64,000 nucleotides of DNA from Pomphorhynchus laevis (lineage: Eukaryota; Acanthocephala; Palaeacanthocephala; Echinorhynchida; Pomphorhynchidae): positions 1-64,000 of the forward strand of contig WNNJ02000680.1 in NCBI GenBank assembly GCA_012934845.2, given 5' to 3'. Of this stretch, positions 1 through 9,358 are shown piece by piece. The translations under genes were made by a program, and so were the position numbers. Numbering within the stretch: the first letter of the stretch is position 1; each line of letters opens with the position of its first letter. Under the pieces are notes generated by a model. The model was not told the DNA's origin, made no database searches, and worked only from the letters and a program-made list of their open reading frames with translations.

Positions 1-1298
1 TCCCTTCCAAGCCGTTTTTCGCTCTAATCATTCTACTGAAATTGCCTGTCTTAAAGTTTATAACGACTTACTCATCTCGCGCGATCAATAATTATGTACT
101 GTCATGGTTTCTCTTGATCTCTCATTTGCTTTTAACACCGTCGATCACTCGATTCTTCTCCATCGTCTTCGTCATGATTATGGCTTCTCTATACTAATTG
201 TAGCTTAGTTTATCTTTATATCTATCAAACCGTACTTTTCGCGTGTATTCTAACTCTTCTCTTTCCCTTCCTTCTTCCATCCCGTCCGGTGTTCCACAAG
301 GCTCCGTATTAGGCCCTTTGATTTTTTCTCTTCTTATCGGTGATTTGTTTTCTATTTCTCATACATTTGACTTCCATGTTATGCAATATGATGATGGAAT
401 TCTCATATATGTTCATGCACCTGCATATCATATTCATGATCTTAGTGTTTCTGCTTCCAACTGTGTTGTCTCAATTTTCAATCATGTTTATTCTCTCCGT
501 CTTACTTTGAATCCTAATAAATCCAAAATAATGTGGATCCTTCTTCCACGCTCCGGTGTGGAACCTCTCTCCGTATCATTAAATTCTACAATTCTTCTTA
601 TCGTTGACAATCTCGTTTTCTTAGGCTTCCATTTCGACAACCGACTTTCACTTAAACCTTTCGTTAGAGACAAAGTATGTTCATCTACCGTGATTCTCCA
701 CAAACTCCGTCAAATTCGTAGATTGATCGATTTCCCTTGTATAACTCTCATATCTTATCTCCTTTTCTCAAGACTTGGTACTGTCTTAGTCTATTTTCCA
801 ACTCACCTAAATCCACTCTTCTTCCACTATAACACTTTGTAAACGCAGAAGTCTGAATTCTCATCCGTCTTCGTCGGTTTGATCATGCATCTCACCATCT
901 TGCTTCTCTCGATTTGCCAACCATTTATTCTTGTGCTCAAATTCGTCTTCTTATCATTGCTTTCCGCCTTGTAACTTTTCCTACTCCTTCATTGTCAACC
1001 TTCCTTTTCTAGACAATTCTCGTCCTGATTATTGTTTTGCGTTCCCGTAATTCTATTCTTTTACATGTCCCAAACTACTTTACCTCTTTTGGCTTCGGTT
1101 TCTTCCTGGTGGCTGCTCCTCTATCGTGAAATCATCGGCGCATTAATATACGCCAATCAACCTCAATGCCGTGTTTCAAACACAAAATTCGGTCTCATTT
1201 AAACGAATTTAGAAATTTATCTGTATGACTTTTGCTGTTTTATTAGTCAGTGGACTTGTAAGCATGCAGTTGGCACATATTTGCCACTTTAAATAAAT
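1..1298 (+). mobile_element. CR1-type LINE, 3' part, degenerate
   Basis: Translation shows reverse transcriptase blocks in order: a fingers block like FRSNHSTEIACLKVYNDLL (about 20-85), motif A as LDLSFAFNTVDHSILL (about 115-165), motif B as GVPQGSVLGPL (about 288-320) and motif C as MQYDDGILIY (about 381-410), where the usual YADD has become YDDG. The longest open stretch is 243-842; stops interrupt both sides, so the copy is dead. The 3' tail, with a TTGGCACATATTTGCCAC stretch followed by AAATAAAT, matches the end of a second copy near 63235, which fixes the 3' boundary. The 5' part lies outside the window. CR1/Jockey group is inferred from motif style; the exact clade is uncertain. Confidence 0.8.
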
Positions 1299-1685
1299 TA
1301 TTATATATGTTAATTGTATTATGATCAGTGATACCCTCTCTCGGTACAGATCTCAGTTGTGATTCGATTTGTACGTCCTAAAAATTTCTATCTCACTAGC
1401 AATAAATAATGTTGCGTATTGTGCCGTGTTGATAATTATGGTGTAACCGGTCCGGTATAATAATGATGTATCCAGGACAGATCTGCATGTACAACAAGCC
1501 TTGCATTCATTCGGGTCTAGGTCGTATCATGTACAGATTGCATCAGGAAATTTGTTGACTATTTAGTCTTTATTGAAAATCACTTGTTGGGAGGAATGGG
1601 ATATCAACCATCCAGACACACCTTTTTCAGACCCATACGAAATTTTGCATTTCATATTTAAACTAATTTTGTTGTGCTTATTACA
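1299..1685. other. Intergenic, nothing recognised
   Basis: About 390 bases between the LINE tail and the first Naiad-like remnant. I see no coding signal, no clear repeat and no RNA gene. Confidence 0.5.
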
Positions 1686-1961
1686 TGAATAAGAAAAATA
1701 AACTTAAGCATATAAAAAGATAAGTATACTTATGAACAATTAAAAATATTAAAACAACTTTTAAGAGATAATAAGCTAAAAGATCTTTATGTAAATATAA
1801 GAAGTTTTTCTAAAATATCATTTGTTCAATAAATCAAATATTAATTACCGACTATGATAGGTTAAGTTGTGTAATAGACAGTTATTGTAATACAAAATAC
1901 TATAATCGGACAAAAAATGTTAACAATAACAATAAAAAATATACATTAATAATAAATTTAA

Positions 1962-2367
1962 CTTGAATGCATCTGTGAGCTGAAATTCTTCTGGTTGTGG
2001 CACAATATTATCCTCACATGTATTGTTCCTATTCTTGATACAGCAGGACGCTACTAATCAGTCTGGTTGGGTCTCATAAGCTGCTGATCCAGACCTACAT
2101 TTCACGTTTCGACCCTTATTATCTGCTTTCTCCGTACACTGATGCTGATCGGATTTGAACTCAGGACGTCTGTATCTTGATTCAACGCTACATCTACTTG
2201 GCTGGCTGCTCCAGTTGTGTAGATATACATTGTTGTATATTACTTTCAGTAGGGAATCGTATTCTAACGATCTATTAGAAACCTACCTAGTTGTGTGATG
2301 CGCTAGCCGGATCACTGTTTTTCATGATGCCACTTGCAATGAATGTTTTTAATTTAACTTAAATGCA
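1962..2367 (-). repeat. tRNA-like SINE with hammerhead-like motif, left arm of inverted pair
   Basis: Reverse complement of the unit at 2441-2796. On the minus strand it holds a pol III box B-like stretch (GAGTTCAAATCCG) and then the order GGGTC-GAAAC, GTA, a GTCTGG arm, CTTATGAGACCC and a CCAGAC arm (2063-2115). GGGTC and GACCC could form helix II of a hammerhead in an opened order. The core CTGATGAG is CTTATGAG here. The terminal part (about 1966-2030) recurs in the spacer at 2355-2432, so the unit behaves like a piece of a tandem repeat. Confidence 0.6.
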
Positions 2368-2440
2368 TCTGTGAGCTGAAATTCTTCTGGTTCTGGCACA
2401 ATATTATCCTCACAGGTATTGTTCCTATTCACATGTGCAT

Positions 2441-2796
2441 TCAAGTTAAATTAAAAACATTCATTGCAAGTGGCATCATGAAAAACAGTGATCCGGCTAG
2501 CGGATCACAAATAGGTAGGTTTCTAATAGATCGTTAGAATACGATCCCCTAATGAAAGTAATATACAACAATGTATATCTACACAATTGGAGCAGCCAGC
2601 CAAGTAGATGTCGCGTTGAATCAAGATACAGACGTCCTGAGTTCAAATCCGATCAGCATCAGTGTACAGAGAAAGCAGATAATAAGGGTCGAAACGTGAA
2701 ATGTAGGTCTGGGTCAGTAGCTGATGATACCCACCCAGACTGGTTAGTAGCGTCCTGCTGTATCAAGAATAAGAACAATACTTGTGAGGATAATAT
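2441..2796 (+). repeat. tRNA-like SINE with hammerhead-like motif, right arm of inverted pair
   Basis: Plus-strand copy of the left arm. A box A-like stretch lies near 2596-2610 and a box B-like stretch (GAGTTCAAATCC) at 2639-2650; the roughly 35-base spacing is typical of tRNA-derived pol III promoters. GGGTCGAAAC is at 2686-2695, GTA at 2703-2705, CTGATGA at 2721-2727, and CCAGAC at 2735-2740 pairs back to GTCTGG. A pol III promoter plus hammerhead parts recalls the schistosome Sm-alpha repeats. Homology to those is not claimed. Confidence 0.6.
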
Positions 2797-2927
2797 TTTG
2801 CTATTAACCATAAACTTCATTAATAAATGTATAGATAATATAAATATATGTAGACTTAAATAATTCTAAAAGTAAAGAAATATTAGCATTAGATTTAAGT
2901 AAATATATTCCTAAAATAAGGTATAAG

Positions 2928-3135
2928 TTGTTACTGCCATTAGGACAAAAAATTTGTAATTATAATAAAGAATTGAAATCCACATGTAACGATAATATTA
3001 AAAACATCATATATACTGAATGCGATTGCAAAAGTCTTAATTTTGATAAAATAAATGTACATATATGCACTCATCATCTAGAATTAATTGAAAACAATGA
3101 ATTAAGGAAAATGCTATCAAAAGGGAATAAATTTA
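2928..3135 (+). pseudogene. Naiad-like PLE, region before the RT, fragment
   Basis: Encodes a piece matching 7780-7990 in copy 2, including the shared CDCKSLNFDKIN / CNCKSLSFDKIN and HHLELIENNELRKMLSKGNK-type strings. Conserved Cys residues suggest part of a zinc-binding linker between nuclease and RT. It stops where a short repeat is inserted (about 3140-3390). Confidence 0.6.
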
Positions 3136-3139
3136 GATT

Positions 3140-3390
3140 AATTTTTTTAAATAAATTGAATTTATTATAATAAACAAAAATTGATAATTAGACTGGAGAA
3201 AATTCGTCAATCTTCGTAAACTTCTCAAGTCTACCGCGAAATCTGCTATGCATATCAACAAATTATTATTTCATGTTTTGGCAGTGGCCCTCAAGTCCAT
3301 AGTCTTGGCGCGAAGAGGGATTCTGCGATGATAATATTTGCGTAGGGGTGTCGATTTGACGGGTGCTGGTGAACTGATAGCAATAATAAC
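3140..3390. repeat. Short interspersed repeat inserted in Naiad copy 1
   Basis: Not present in copy 2. The segment about 3285-3385 (GTGGCCCTCAAGTCC ... GTCGATTTGACGGGTGCTGG) matches about 35435-35520 inside a MITE-like element. It probably belongs to the same DNA-transposon-like or SINE family. No ends could be defined here. Confidence 0.5.
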
Positions 3391-3583
3391 AATAAAATAA
3401 TAACAATAAAAAATTTACAATTCGTTATATAATAACTTAAATGATTACTTTAATAGGCTGATTAATAGTGAAAGCTCGAATATATCTAAGATAAACATTT
3501 GGAAAGATTATATATTAGACAAAATTTGAGAGAAAATTAAAATAACAAACAATTATAAAAGGAAAGATAAAATTAATAAAGAT

Positions 3584-4066
3584 ATGTATAAAGAACTTAC
3601 TAAATTAAAGGATAACTATATAATAACAACTATTGATAAAGCTAGTAATAACTTTGTCTTCATATGCAAAAAGCTTTATTATGATATACTGATGAAAGAG
3701 GTTAATTCTAATGATTTAAATGTAAATCCAACATATGAACGTAGTGAGTTGAGTTTTGAAACAATTATTACAAGTCACTGTTCTATAATGGATAAAAAGG
3801 GTATAAAGGTTGAATCAGATAATAAAACTATACCTATATTATATTGGAATCCAAAATTACATAAAAATCCAATATTTAGACAAGTAAAGGGTGTTCCAAT
3901 GGGTGGTAACAGTAGCCTAATTATAGCTTACTTATTTTTAAGCTTAATAGAATATGAATTTCTTCATAACTGTTTACAAAATAAATCTAAATTATATAAA
4001 GATATGAAATATATGTTTCGATATATTGAAGATATATGTGTATTTAACTCTAACAATTTTTATTGA
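3584..4066 (+). pseudogene. Naiad-like PLE reverse transcriptase, internally deleted
   Basis: Open for 160 codons. It starts with KLKDNYIITTIDKASNNFVF, a block typical of Naiad-like PLEs, and then jumps from LHKNPI straight to the motif B region QVKGVPMGGNSSLIIA. Copy 2 has about 160 extra residues between these points, including motif A, so this is an internal deletion. The motif C region reads RYIEDICVF instead of RYIDDICVF, so a catalytic Asp is replaced by Glu. Coding sequence resumes in another frame at 4193-4480. The copy is non-functional. Confidence 0.75.
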
Positions 4067-4192
4067 ATAAGCGAACAAATTTATCCATGTAGCCTCATTC
4101 TTAATAAAATCAATATTAATGATAAATTATATATCTTGATATGAGCATAAAATTAACATCAATTAAAACTATTTTTAATTTATATCGTAAAG

Positions 4193-4480
4193 ATGACATA
4201 TTTAAATTTACAACAAACATTTTTGGATGAGCATTCATGCATACCATATAATATAAAATATAATACATTAAATAATGAAATTTTAAGAATTGTAACAATT
4301 TATAACGATATTGGTTTTCTTCAAAATCATTTAAATAATTTAATAGATGTATATTTTAAACTAGGTTACTATAAAAATATCATCAAACAGAAAATAGTAA
4401 AATATTTGAATCAACACAATAATATTAAAAATAAATTTAAAATCATGAGCGGAAATTTTTTATGGATGGATAATAAATAA
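4193..4480 (+). pseudogene. Naiad-like PLE, C-terminal RT/thumb fragment
   Basis: Encodes HEHSCIPYNIKYNTLNNEIL, also present in copy 2 (about 9280-9350), followed by a stretch ending SGNFLWMDNK that copy 2 has lost to a LINE insertion. This segment shows the normal end of the PLE protein, before the AT-rich 3' region starting about 4484. Confidence 0.6.
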
Positions 4481-4483
4481 TAT

Positions 4484-4860
4484 ACTTTGTATTATAATAA
4501 GATACTATATACCTAAATTTAATCAGAGGAAATACGTCCTCAACTCGTATTTGGCCCCGCTGCTATGTTGGGTAGAGGAGTTAGGGTCCGAAACCTGATA
4601 GCATAGCAGTTCCTTCTGATGGCCTCTCTAATCCCTATTCTGATGCAACGTCTGTTATTTATTAGTCGATTCATAAAAATGACTTTTATTTTAAATTTCA
4701 ATTTTTTATTTTAACTTGATTTTAATTATAAAATTCTTTTGACAATTATTTATTTTATTATTTAATTATTAAATTTTGATTTAGCATTATTATGTTGTGT
4801 TTATTTTAATATTATATTAAATACGTAGGCTCAGTTAGCTAATCTAATTTGTTATGTATA
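4484..4860 (+). repeat. 3' terminal region of Naiad-like PLE
   Basis: Contains TTGGCCCCGCTGCTATGTTGGG, then GGTCCGAAACC and a downstream CTTCTGATGG, followed by an AT-rich tail ending near CTCAGTTAGCTAATC. The same block occurs inverted at 12840-13215, which defines it as a family terminal sequence. The CGAAAC plus CTGATG pair recalls hammerhead cores, but I could not fold a full ribozyme. Confidence 0.6.
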
Positions 4861-4924
4861 TCTGATGGACTTTCATGAGAAAATCAGTTAAGTTACCTGA
4901 ATTAAATAGTATATTATGTTACAA

Positions 4925-5045
4925 TGAATATTAGAATCATTTGACGCATGTGCTACCAGGTGTTAGCCCCTATTCTTTGACTCAATCCAACTGAGACCGA
5001 ATACATACTAATTTCCTCTATCTCTATCTAGATCAATATATTAAC
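4925..5045 (-). repeat. Inverted relic of the Naiad terminal region
   Basis: Reads in the same direction as the minus-strand block at 13085-13215 (TAGCCCCTATTC...CTCAA/CCAA...ATACAT...TTTCCTCT) but is well diverged. Together with 4484-4640 it forms a facing pair of terminal sequences. Confidence 0.45.
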
Positions 5046-5266
5046 ACGTTACAATGAAGAAACGAATATATTATACGGTAACCAATAGTTACCAATTTAC
5101 ATAATAGCGCCCTATTTTGTAGTTGTTGATACAATATTTCATTTATCATTAATATAACAAATATTTATTTCGAGCACTGTAAAACTCTTTACTAGCTAAC
5201 AATTAAAAATACATCGTCTGCAGTATTTCTGTAATATTCGTTGTTGTCACTAAAATACGAATAAAA

Positions 5267-6640
5267 ATGGACTGGCAAATGTCGCAATCCAACATAGGTA
5301 TAGGTGGCAAGAAAGTTCGTAATATTGAAACGATAGTTGCTGACTTCTTGGAGAAGAATAAACCAAAACATCAGCAATGCTATGATCATGAACTGTGTGT
5401 ATGTTGTTTGGACGATAATAACCAGATTACAGATGTTCATCGATACGACATTAAAACAGAAAGTTTTAAGTCCGAAACGATATTGCCTACTCCCAGTTTG
5501 TTGGATAAAAGGCAACATAGCGGCGTTAGCTGTTCAAATTACGCTGGAATTAGTAATGATATTATAACGCCATCTGGAGATAATTTAAAGCGATTTAATA
5601 ATGATGATTTTTATAGCAATCAAACACTACATAGCAAGGACAACTATAGCGACCATCAACCACCCAATGTCGTTTATGATAAAGGTCAAGAAGAAGAATA
5701 CGACGTAAAATATGAAAATAATATACCTGTAGATGTAAAAACTACAGTACATTATCGCTGTCGTCACTTACTGTATCCCAAATTATATAGAGGTAGTACA
5801 TCAAATGGTTATAACAAAGATATATATCGAGTAGAGGTGCCAGATAGCTTAGTATTATGGTCGTCTAAATGGAACGATTATGAACCAGTGGATTGGTCAG
5901 AAAATATAATCACATCCACAGGTAAAACTTTAAACGACGTCAATATTGATAGTGTTAAAGATTCAGTATGGTTTTCTTTTAACTGTGTGGATCGTATAAG
6001 AGCTCCATCAGGTAAGGTGACAAATAAAATAATAGACAGACGAAGTAGACACAGTACCTATTCGCTGGATGGCAGCGGTCGACCAGTGAATCCTATCGGA
6101 CGAACCGGCTTAAGAGGTAGAGGCTGTTTAAATCACTGGGGACCAAATCACACTTATCACTTTCTTATATCCAGATGGAAAGATGCATATCACCAGAAGT
6201 TGGAGTTTGTGTCGGTTTATAGTCTGAGTTTACGACAGTGGATCATTCCTGAAACTCAAGCATCGGTAACGCGATGTATTCCCGATATTGTGAAAGCAAC
6301 GTTTATTAAAGAGTTAATGAATCATACTAAAGTGCTAAGCGAGCAGCCGTTAAAAAAGCAAATGCTGGAAAAATTTTTGGACGATGATAACGCTGAAGTT
6401 ATTTACGTTGGGTACTTGGATGATACAAGAAATACGGATAACGCATGGCTTGAAACAACGATATTAAGCTACCACGATAATGACAACGAAACTATGCGGC
6501 ATTTTCGCCTCCATGACTATCGGCCAAGTCCAACGTCAGAGGATGTATGCTGGATTTCAATTGATAGCGATGTAAATATGATGCCATCGCATAGAGATAT
6601 ACTACTGTTACTGAACAAACGATTTCAGCTGTCATGGTAA
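5267..6640 (+). CDS. NUDT9-like protein with degenerate Nudix box
   Basis: A 457-residue single-exon ORF. Residues about 1-160 are Asn/Asp-rich and unrecognised. From about 170 the NUDT9 / TRPM2 NUDT9-H layout is clear: a YRVEVPDSLVLW..W..YEPVDW segment (about 185-213), GRTGLRGRGCLNHWGPNH (about 278-296) and YVGYLDDTRNTDNAWLET (about 380-398). NUDT9 hydrolyses ADP-ribose to AMP and ribose-5-phosphate. Its Nudix box should end REFGEE; here the aligned stretch reads KELMNH (about 348-353), so both metal-binding Glu are replaced and hydrolysis is doubtful. ADP-ribose binding without hydrolysis is an inference. No channel or transmembrane part is seen, so it is not a whole TRPM channel. The ATG at 5267 has an AAAATGG context; the length exceeds the usual NUDT9 (about 350) because of the N-terminal extension. 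The gene sits between two PLE copies. Confidence 0.85.
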   Translation: MDWQMSQSNIGIGGKKVRNIETIVADFLEKNKPKHQQCYDHELCVCCLDDNNQITDVHRYDIKTESFKSETILPTPSLLDKRQHSGVSCSNYAGISNDIITPSGDNLKRFNNDDFYSNQTLHSKDNYSDHQPPNVVYDKGQEEEYDVKYENNIPVDVKTTVHYRCRHLLYPKLYRGSTSNGYNKDIYRVEVPDSLVLWSSKWNDYEPVDWSENIITSTGKTLNDVNIDSVKDSVWFSFNCVDRIRAPSGKVTNKIIDRRSRHSTYSLDGSGRPVNPIGRTGLRGRGCLNHWGPNHTYHFLISRWKDAYHQKLEFVSVYSLSLRQWIIPETQASVTRCIPDIVKATFIKELMNHTKVLSEQPLKKQMLEKFLDDDNAEVIYVGYLDDTRNTDNAWLETTILSYHDNDNETMRHFRLHDYRPSPTSEDVCWISIDSDVNMMPSHRDILLLLNKRFQLSW

Positions 6641-6669
6641 TTTATGTAATTGCTTCTCGATGTGGAAAA

Positions 6670-6679
6670 AATAAATAAA
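6670..6679 (+). promoter_or_regulatory. Poly(A) signal of the NUDT9-like gene
   Basis: Two overlapping AATAAA hexamers lie 30 bases after the stop codon, the expected place for 3' end formation. Confidence 0.6.
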
Positions 6680-6897
6680 CTTTGACTTAATCATTCATAT
6701 TTATTATTAATATTGTTTTTAATGAGCTAGCAAAGCTACCAAATATATCTTAAAAGGTAAACGAATTCGAAATTTTTAATAGCTAAGCAAGTATCCTTAT
6801 AACATATACGAAAAATTTAATTCGATGTATTAATTACCATATTGGAAAAATACGTAAGTACTAATGATTTTAATTTTAGATCTTTTAAATGTAATAG

Positions 6898-7398
6898 AAA
6901 AAATGTATAGTTTGGGATGTTATAAATAATAATTGTATCGTAAGTAAAAGGACAAACAAATGTTTTTCATTAAATATTAATAATAATTGTAACTGCAATA
7001 CCGCAGGTGTAGTGTATCTTATACAATGTACATGTGGATTGCAATGTATAGGAAAAACATATCAAATGCTAAAAACTAGGTATAGGCAACACATATATAA
7101 TATACAGCATAATAGTCAAACTATATTTCATAAACATATGAGATTAATAGGACATGCTATTAAAAACTGTAAATTATTTATTTTAGAACATATTATCGAA
7201 GAAAACATTTCAATATTAAATCAAAAACTATTAGAAAAAGAAGATTTTTGGATTAAAACGCTTAATTCCATGTACCCATTAGGATTGAATGACGTGGTAC
7301 AAGGAATTGACAGAAGTAGTATAATACATAATAAACAACTATATTATAATAATCCGGTTAAACGCAAACCAAGAAGTCATGGTGATAAAAAGGAATAG
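6898..7398 (+). pseudogene. GIY-YIG endonuclease domain of Naiad-like PLE
   Basis: The frame is open from 6898, although no ATG precedes GVVYLIQCTCGLQCIGKT. That string holds the GIY (VVY) and YIG (CIG) strands. The conserved Arg is in LKTRYRQH, and the catalytic Glu is probably in EKEDFWIKTL. The domain ends with YPLGLND, a common close of PLE nucleases. Upstream Cys pairs (NNC, NCNC) may bind zinc. The domain nicks target DNA to prime reverse transcription in PLEs. Confidence 0.75.
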
Positions 7399-7857
7399 GA
7401 AAAATAGAGTTAAAAATATTAAAAAAGATATGTATATAAATGAACAATTAGAAATGTTAAAACAACTTTTAAGTGATAATAAGCTAAAAGATCTTTATGT
7501 AAATATAGAAGTTTTTCTAAAGATATCATATGTTCAATAAATCAAAAGTTAATTAACGACTATGATAGGCTCAGTTGTATAATAGACAGTTATTGTAATA
7601 CAAAATACTATAATCATACAATAAATGTAAATAATAACAATAGAAATATACATTAATCATAAACTTCATTAATAAATGTATAGATAACATAAATATAGCC
7701 GGACTTTTAAATAATTCTAAAAGTAAAGAAATAATAGGGTCAGATTTAAGTAAATATATTCCTAAAATAAGGTATAAACTCCTACCACCATTAGGACGAA
7801 AAATTTGTAATTATAATAAAGAATTAAAATCAATATGTAACGATAATATTAGAAACA

Positions 7858-9000
7858 ATGGAAACAGAATGCAATTGTAAAAGTCTTAGTTTTGATAAAA
7901 TAAATGAACATATATGTACCCATAATCTAGAATTAATTGAAAATTGTGAATTAAGAAAGCTGCTATCAAAAGGGTATAAATATAGATTAAATAACAACAA
8001 CGACAAAAATAAAATTTACAGTTCGTTATATAATAACTTAAATGATTACTTTAGTAAGCTGATTAATAGTGAAAGCTCGAATATATCTAAGATAAAAATT
8101 TTGAAAGATTATATATTTGATAAAATTAAAAATAAAATGAAAATAACAAACAATTATAAAAGGAAAGATAAAATTAATAAAGATATGTATAAAGAACTTA
8201 CTAAATTAAAGGATAACTATATAATAACAACTATTGATAAAGCTAGTAATAACTTTGTCTTCATATGCAAAAAGCTTTATTATGATATACTAATGAAAGA
8301 GGTTAATTCTAATGATTTAAATGTAAATCCAACATATGAACGTAGTGAGTTGAGTTTAGAAACAATTATTACAAGTCACTGTTCTATAATGGATAAAAAG
8401 GGTATAAAGGTTGAATTAGATAATAAAACTATACCTATATTATATTGGAATCCAAAATTACATAAAAATCCAATAAAACCTAGGTTCATATGTAGTGCGT
8501 TTAAATGTACATTAAAACCACTTTCTGTCTATATGAATAAAATACTTAAAGTAATTAAAGCACATTTTAAAAAATATTGCAAGGTAATCGAAATTAATAC
8601 TGGTATAAAACACTATTTCAGTATTAATTCTACAAAAGAATTTTTAGAACAGACAAAAGGAATAAATTTTCAAAATATAAATACATACGATTTTAGTACT
8701 CTTTATACAAATCTAGGTTTAGTAGATATTAAAGAAGCGTTAGTAAAATTAATTAATCTTATATTCGGAAAAATATATACATATATATGTTATAATAATT
8801 ATAACGCTTATCTAACAAAAATTAAACCATCAAATAAATATAAATATATGGATAAAATTGAATTAATAGAATCTTTAAATATTTTGATAAATCAAAATTA
8901 TTTAAAAGTAGGGACATCTATATTTGGACAAGTAAAACGTGTTCCAATGGGTGGTAATAGTAGCCCAATTATAGCTGACTTGTTTTTAAGCTTTATATAA
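7858..9000 (+). pseudogene. Naiad-like PLE reverse transcriptase
   Basis: A 380-codon open stretch. A Cys-containing linker (CNCKSLSFDKIN) is followed by the IDKASNNFVFICKK block, PKLHKNPIKPRFICSAF, motif A YDFSTLYTNLG with the catalytic Asp (near 8690-8720) and motif B VPMGGNSSPIIADLFLSFI (near 8940-8995). A stop follows FLSFI; motif C RYIDDICVF lies beyond it at 9067-9093, and PLE coding continues to about 9358. The RT would copy the element RNA at a nick made by the GIY-YIG domain. Confidence 0.8.
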
Positions 9001-9358
9001 TATGAATTTGTTCATAACTGTGTAAAAACTAAATCTAAACAATATAAATATATGAAATATATGTTTCGATACATTGATGATATATGTGTATTTAATTCTA
9101 ATAATTTTTATTCAATTAGTGAACAAATTTATCCAGAAAGCCTTATTCTTAACAAAACCAATATTAATGATAAAGAAGGTGTATATCTAGATATGAACAT
9201 TAAATTAACATTAACTAAAACTACTATTAATTTATATCGTAAAGATGACATATTTAAATTTACAAGAAACATATTTTTGCATGAGCATTCATGCATACCA
9301 TATAATATAAAATATAATACATTAAATAATGAAATTTTAAGAATTGCAACAATATGTA

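Larger units (their letters stand above)
1686..4900 (+). mobile_element. Penelope-like element, Naiad-like, copy 1 (remnant)
   Basis: The sequence runs parallel to the copy at 6898-9358. The linker region after the nuclease (about 1725-1960) matches 7437-7660. It then resumes at about 2805, matching 7655 onward, with RT coding to about 4480 and a 3' untranslated end to about 4860. The nuclease part is missing, so the copy is 5' truncated. It is interrupted by an inverted pair of tRNA-like repeats (about 1962-2796), with ATTAA at both edges as a possible target duplication, and by a short repeat (about 3140-3390). Relative to copy 2 it also lacks the middle of the RT, so it is inactive. Confidence 0.75.
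6898..9358 (+). mobile_element. Penelope-like element, Naiad-like, copy 2 (N-terminal GIY-YIG)
   Basis: Nuclease coding (6898-7398) is followed by a linker (about 7400-7860) and the RT (7858-9358), all on the plus strand. In ordinary PLEs the GIY-YIG nuclease follows the RT; the permuted order is known from the Naiad and Chlamys clades. The motif style (YDFSTLYTN, VPMGGNSSPIIADLFLS, RYIDDICVF) fits that group. A LINE inserted at 9359 removes the 3' end. The reading frame is broken in several places, so the copy is inactive. The alternative, that the nuclease is the end of a separate tandem PLE copy, is less likely because the linker follows directly with no terminal repeat between. Confidence 0.75.

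Noticed and set aside
2441-2796. Genuine tRNA gene
   Set aside because: Only box A/B-like stretches are visible; no cloverleaf with acceptor and anticodon stems could be drawn.
4484-4640. Full hammerhead ribozyme in the Naiad terminal block
   Set aside because: CGAAAC and CTGATG strings are present, but no consistent helices I-III could be drawn; kept only as a motif resemblance.
5192-5518. Minus-strand ORF of 108 codons overlapping the start of the NUDT9-like gene
   Set aside because: Shadow of the coding strand, with no domain signal.
5267-6640. A complete TRPM2-type channel
   Set aside because: Only the NUDT9-like part is present; no transmembrane segments or ankyrin-like N-terminus.
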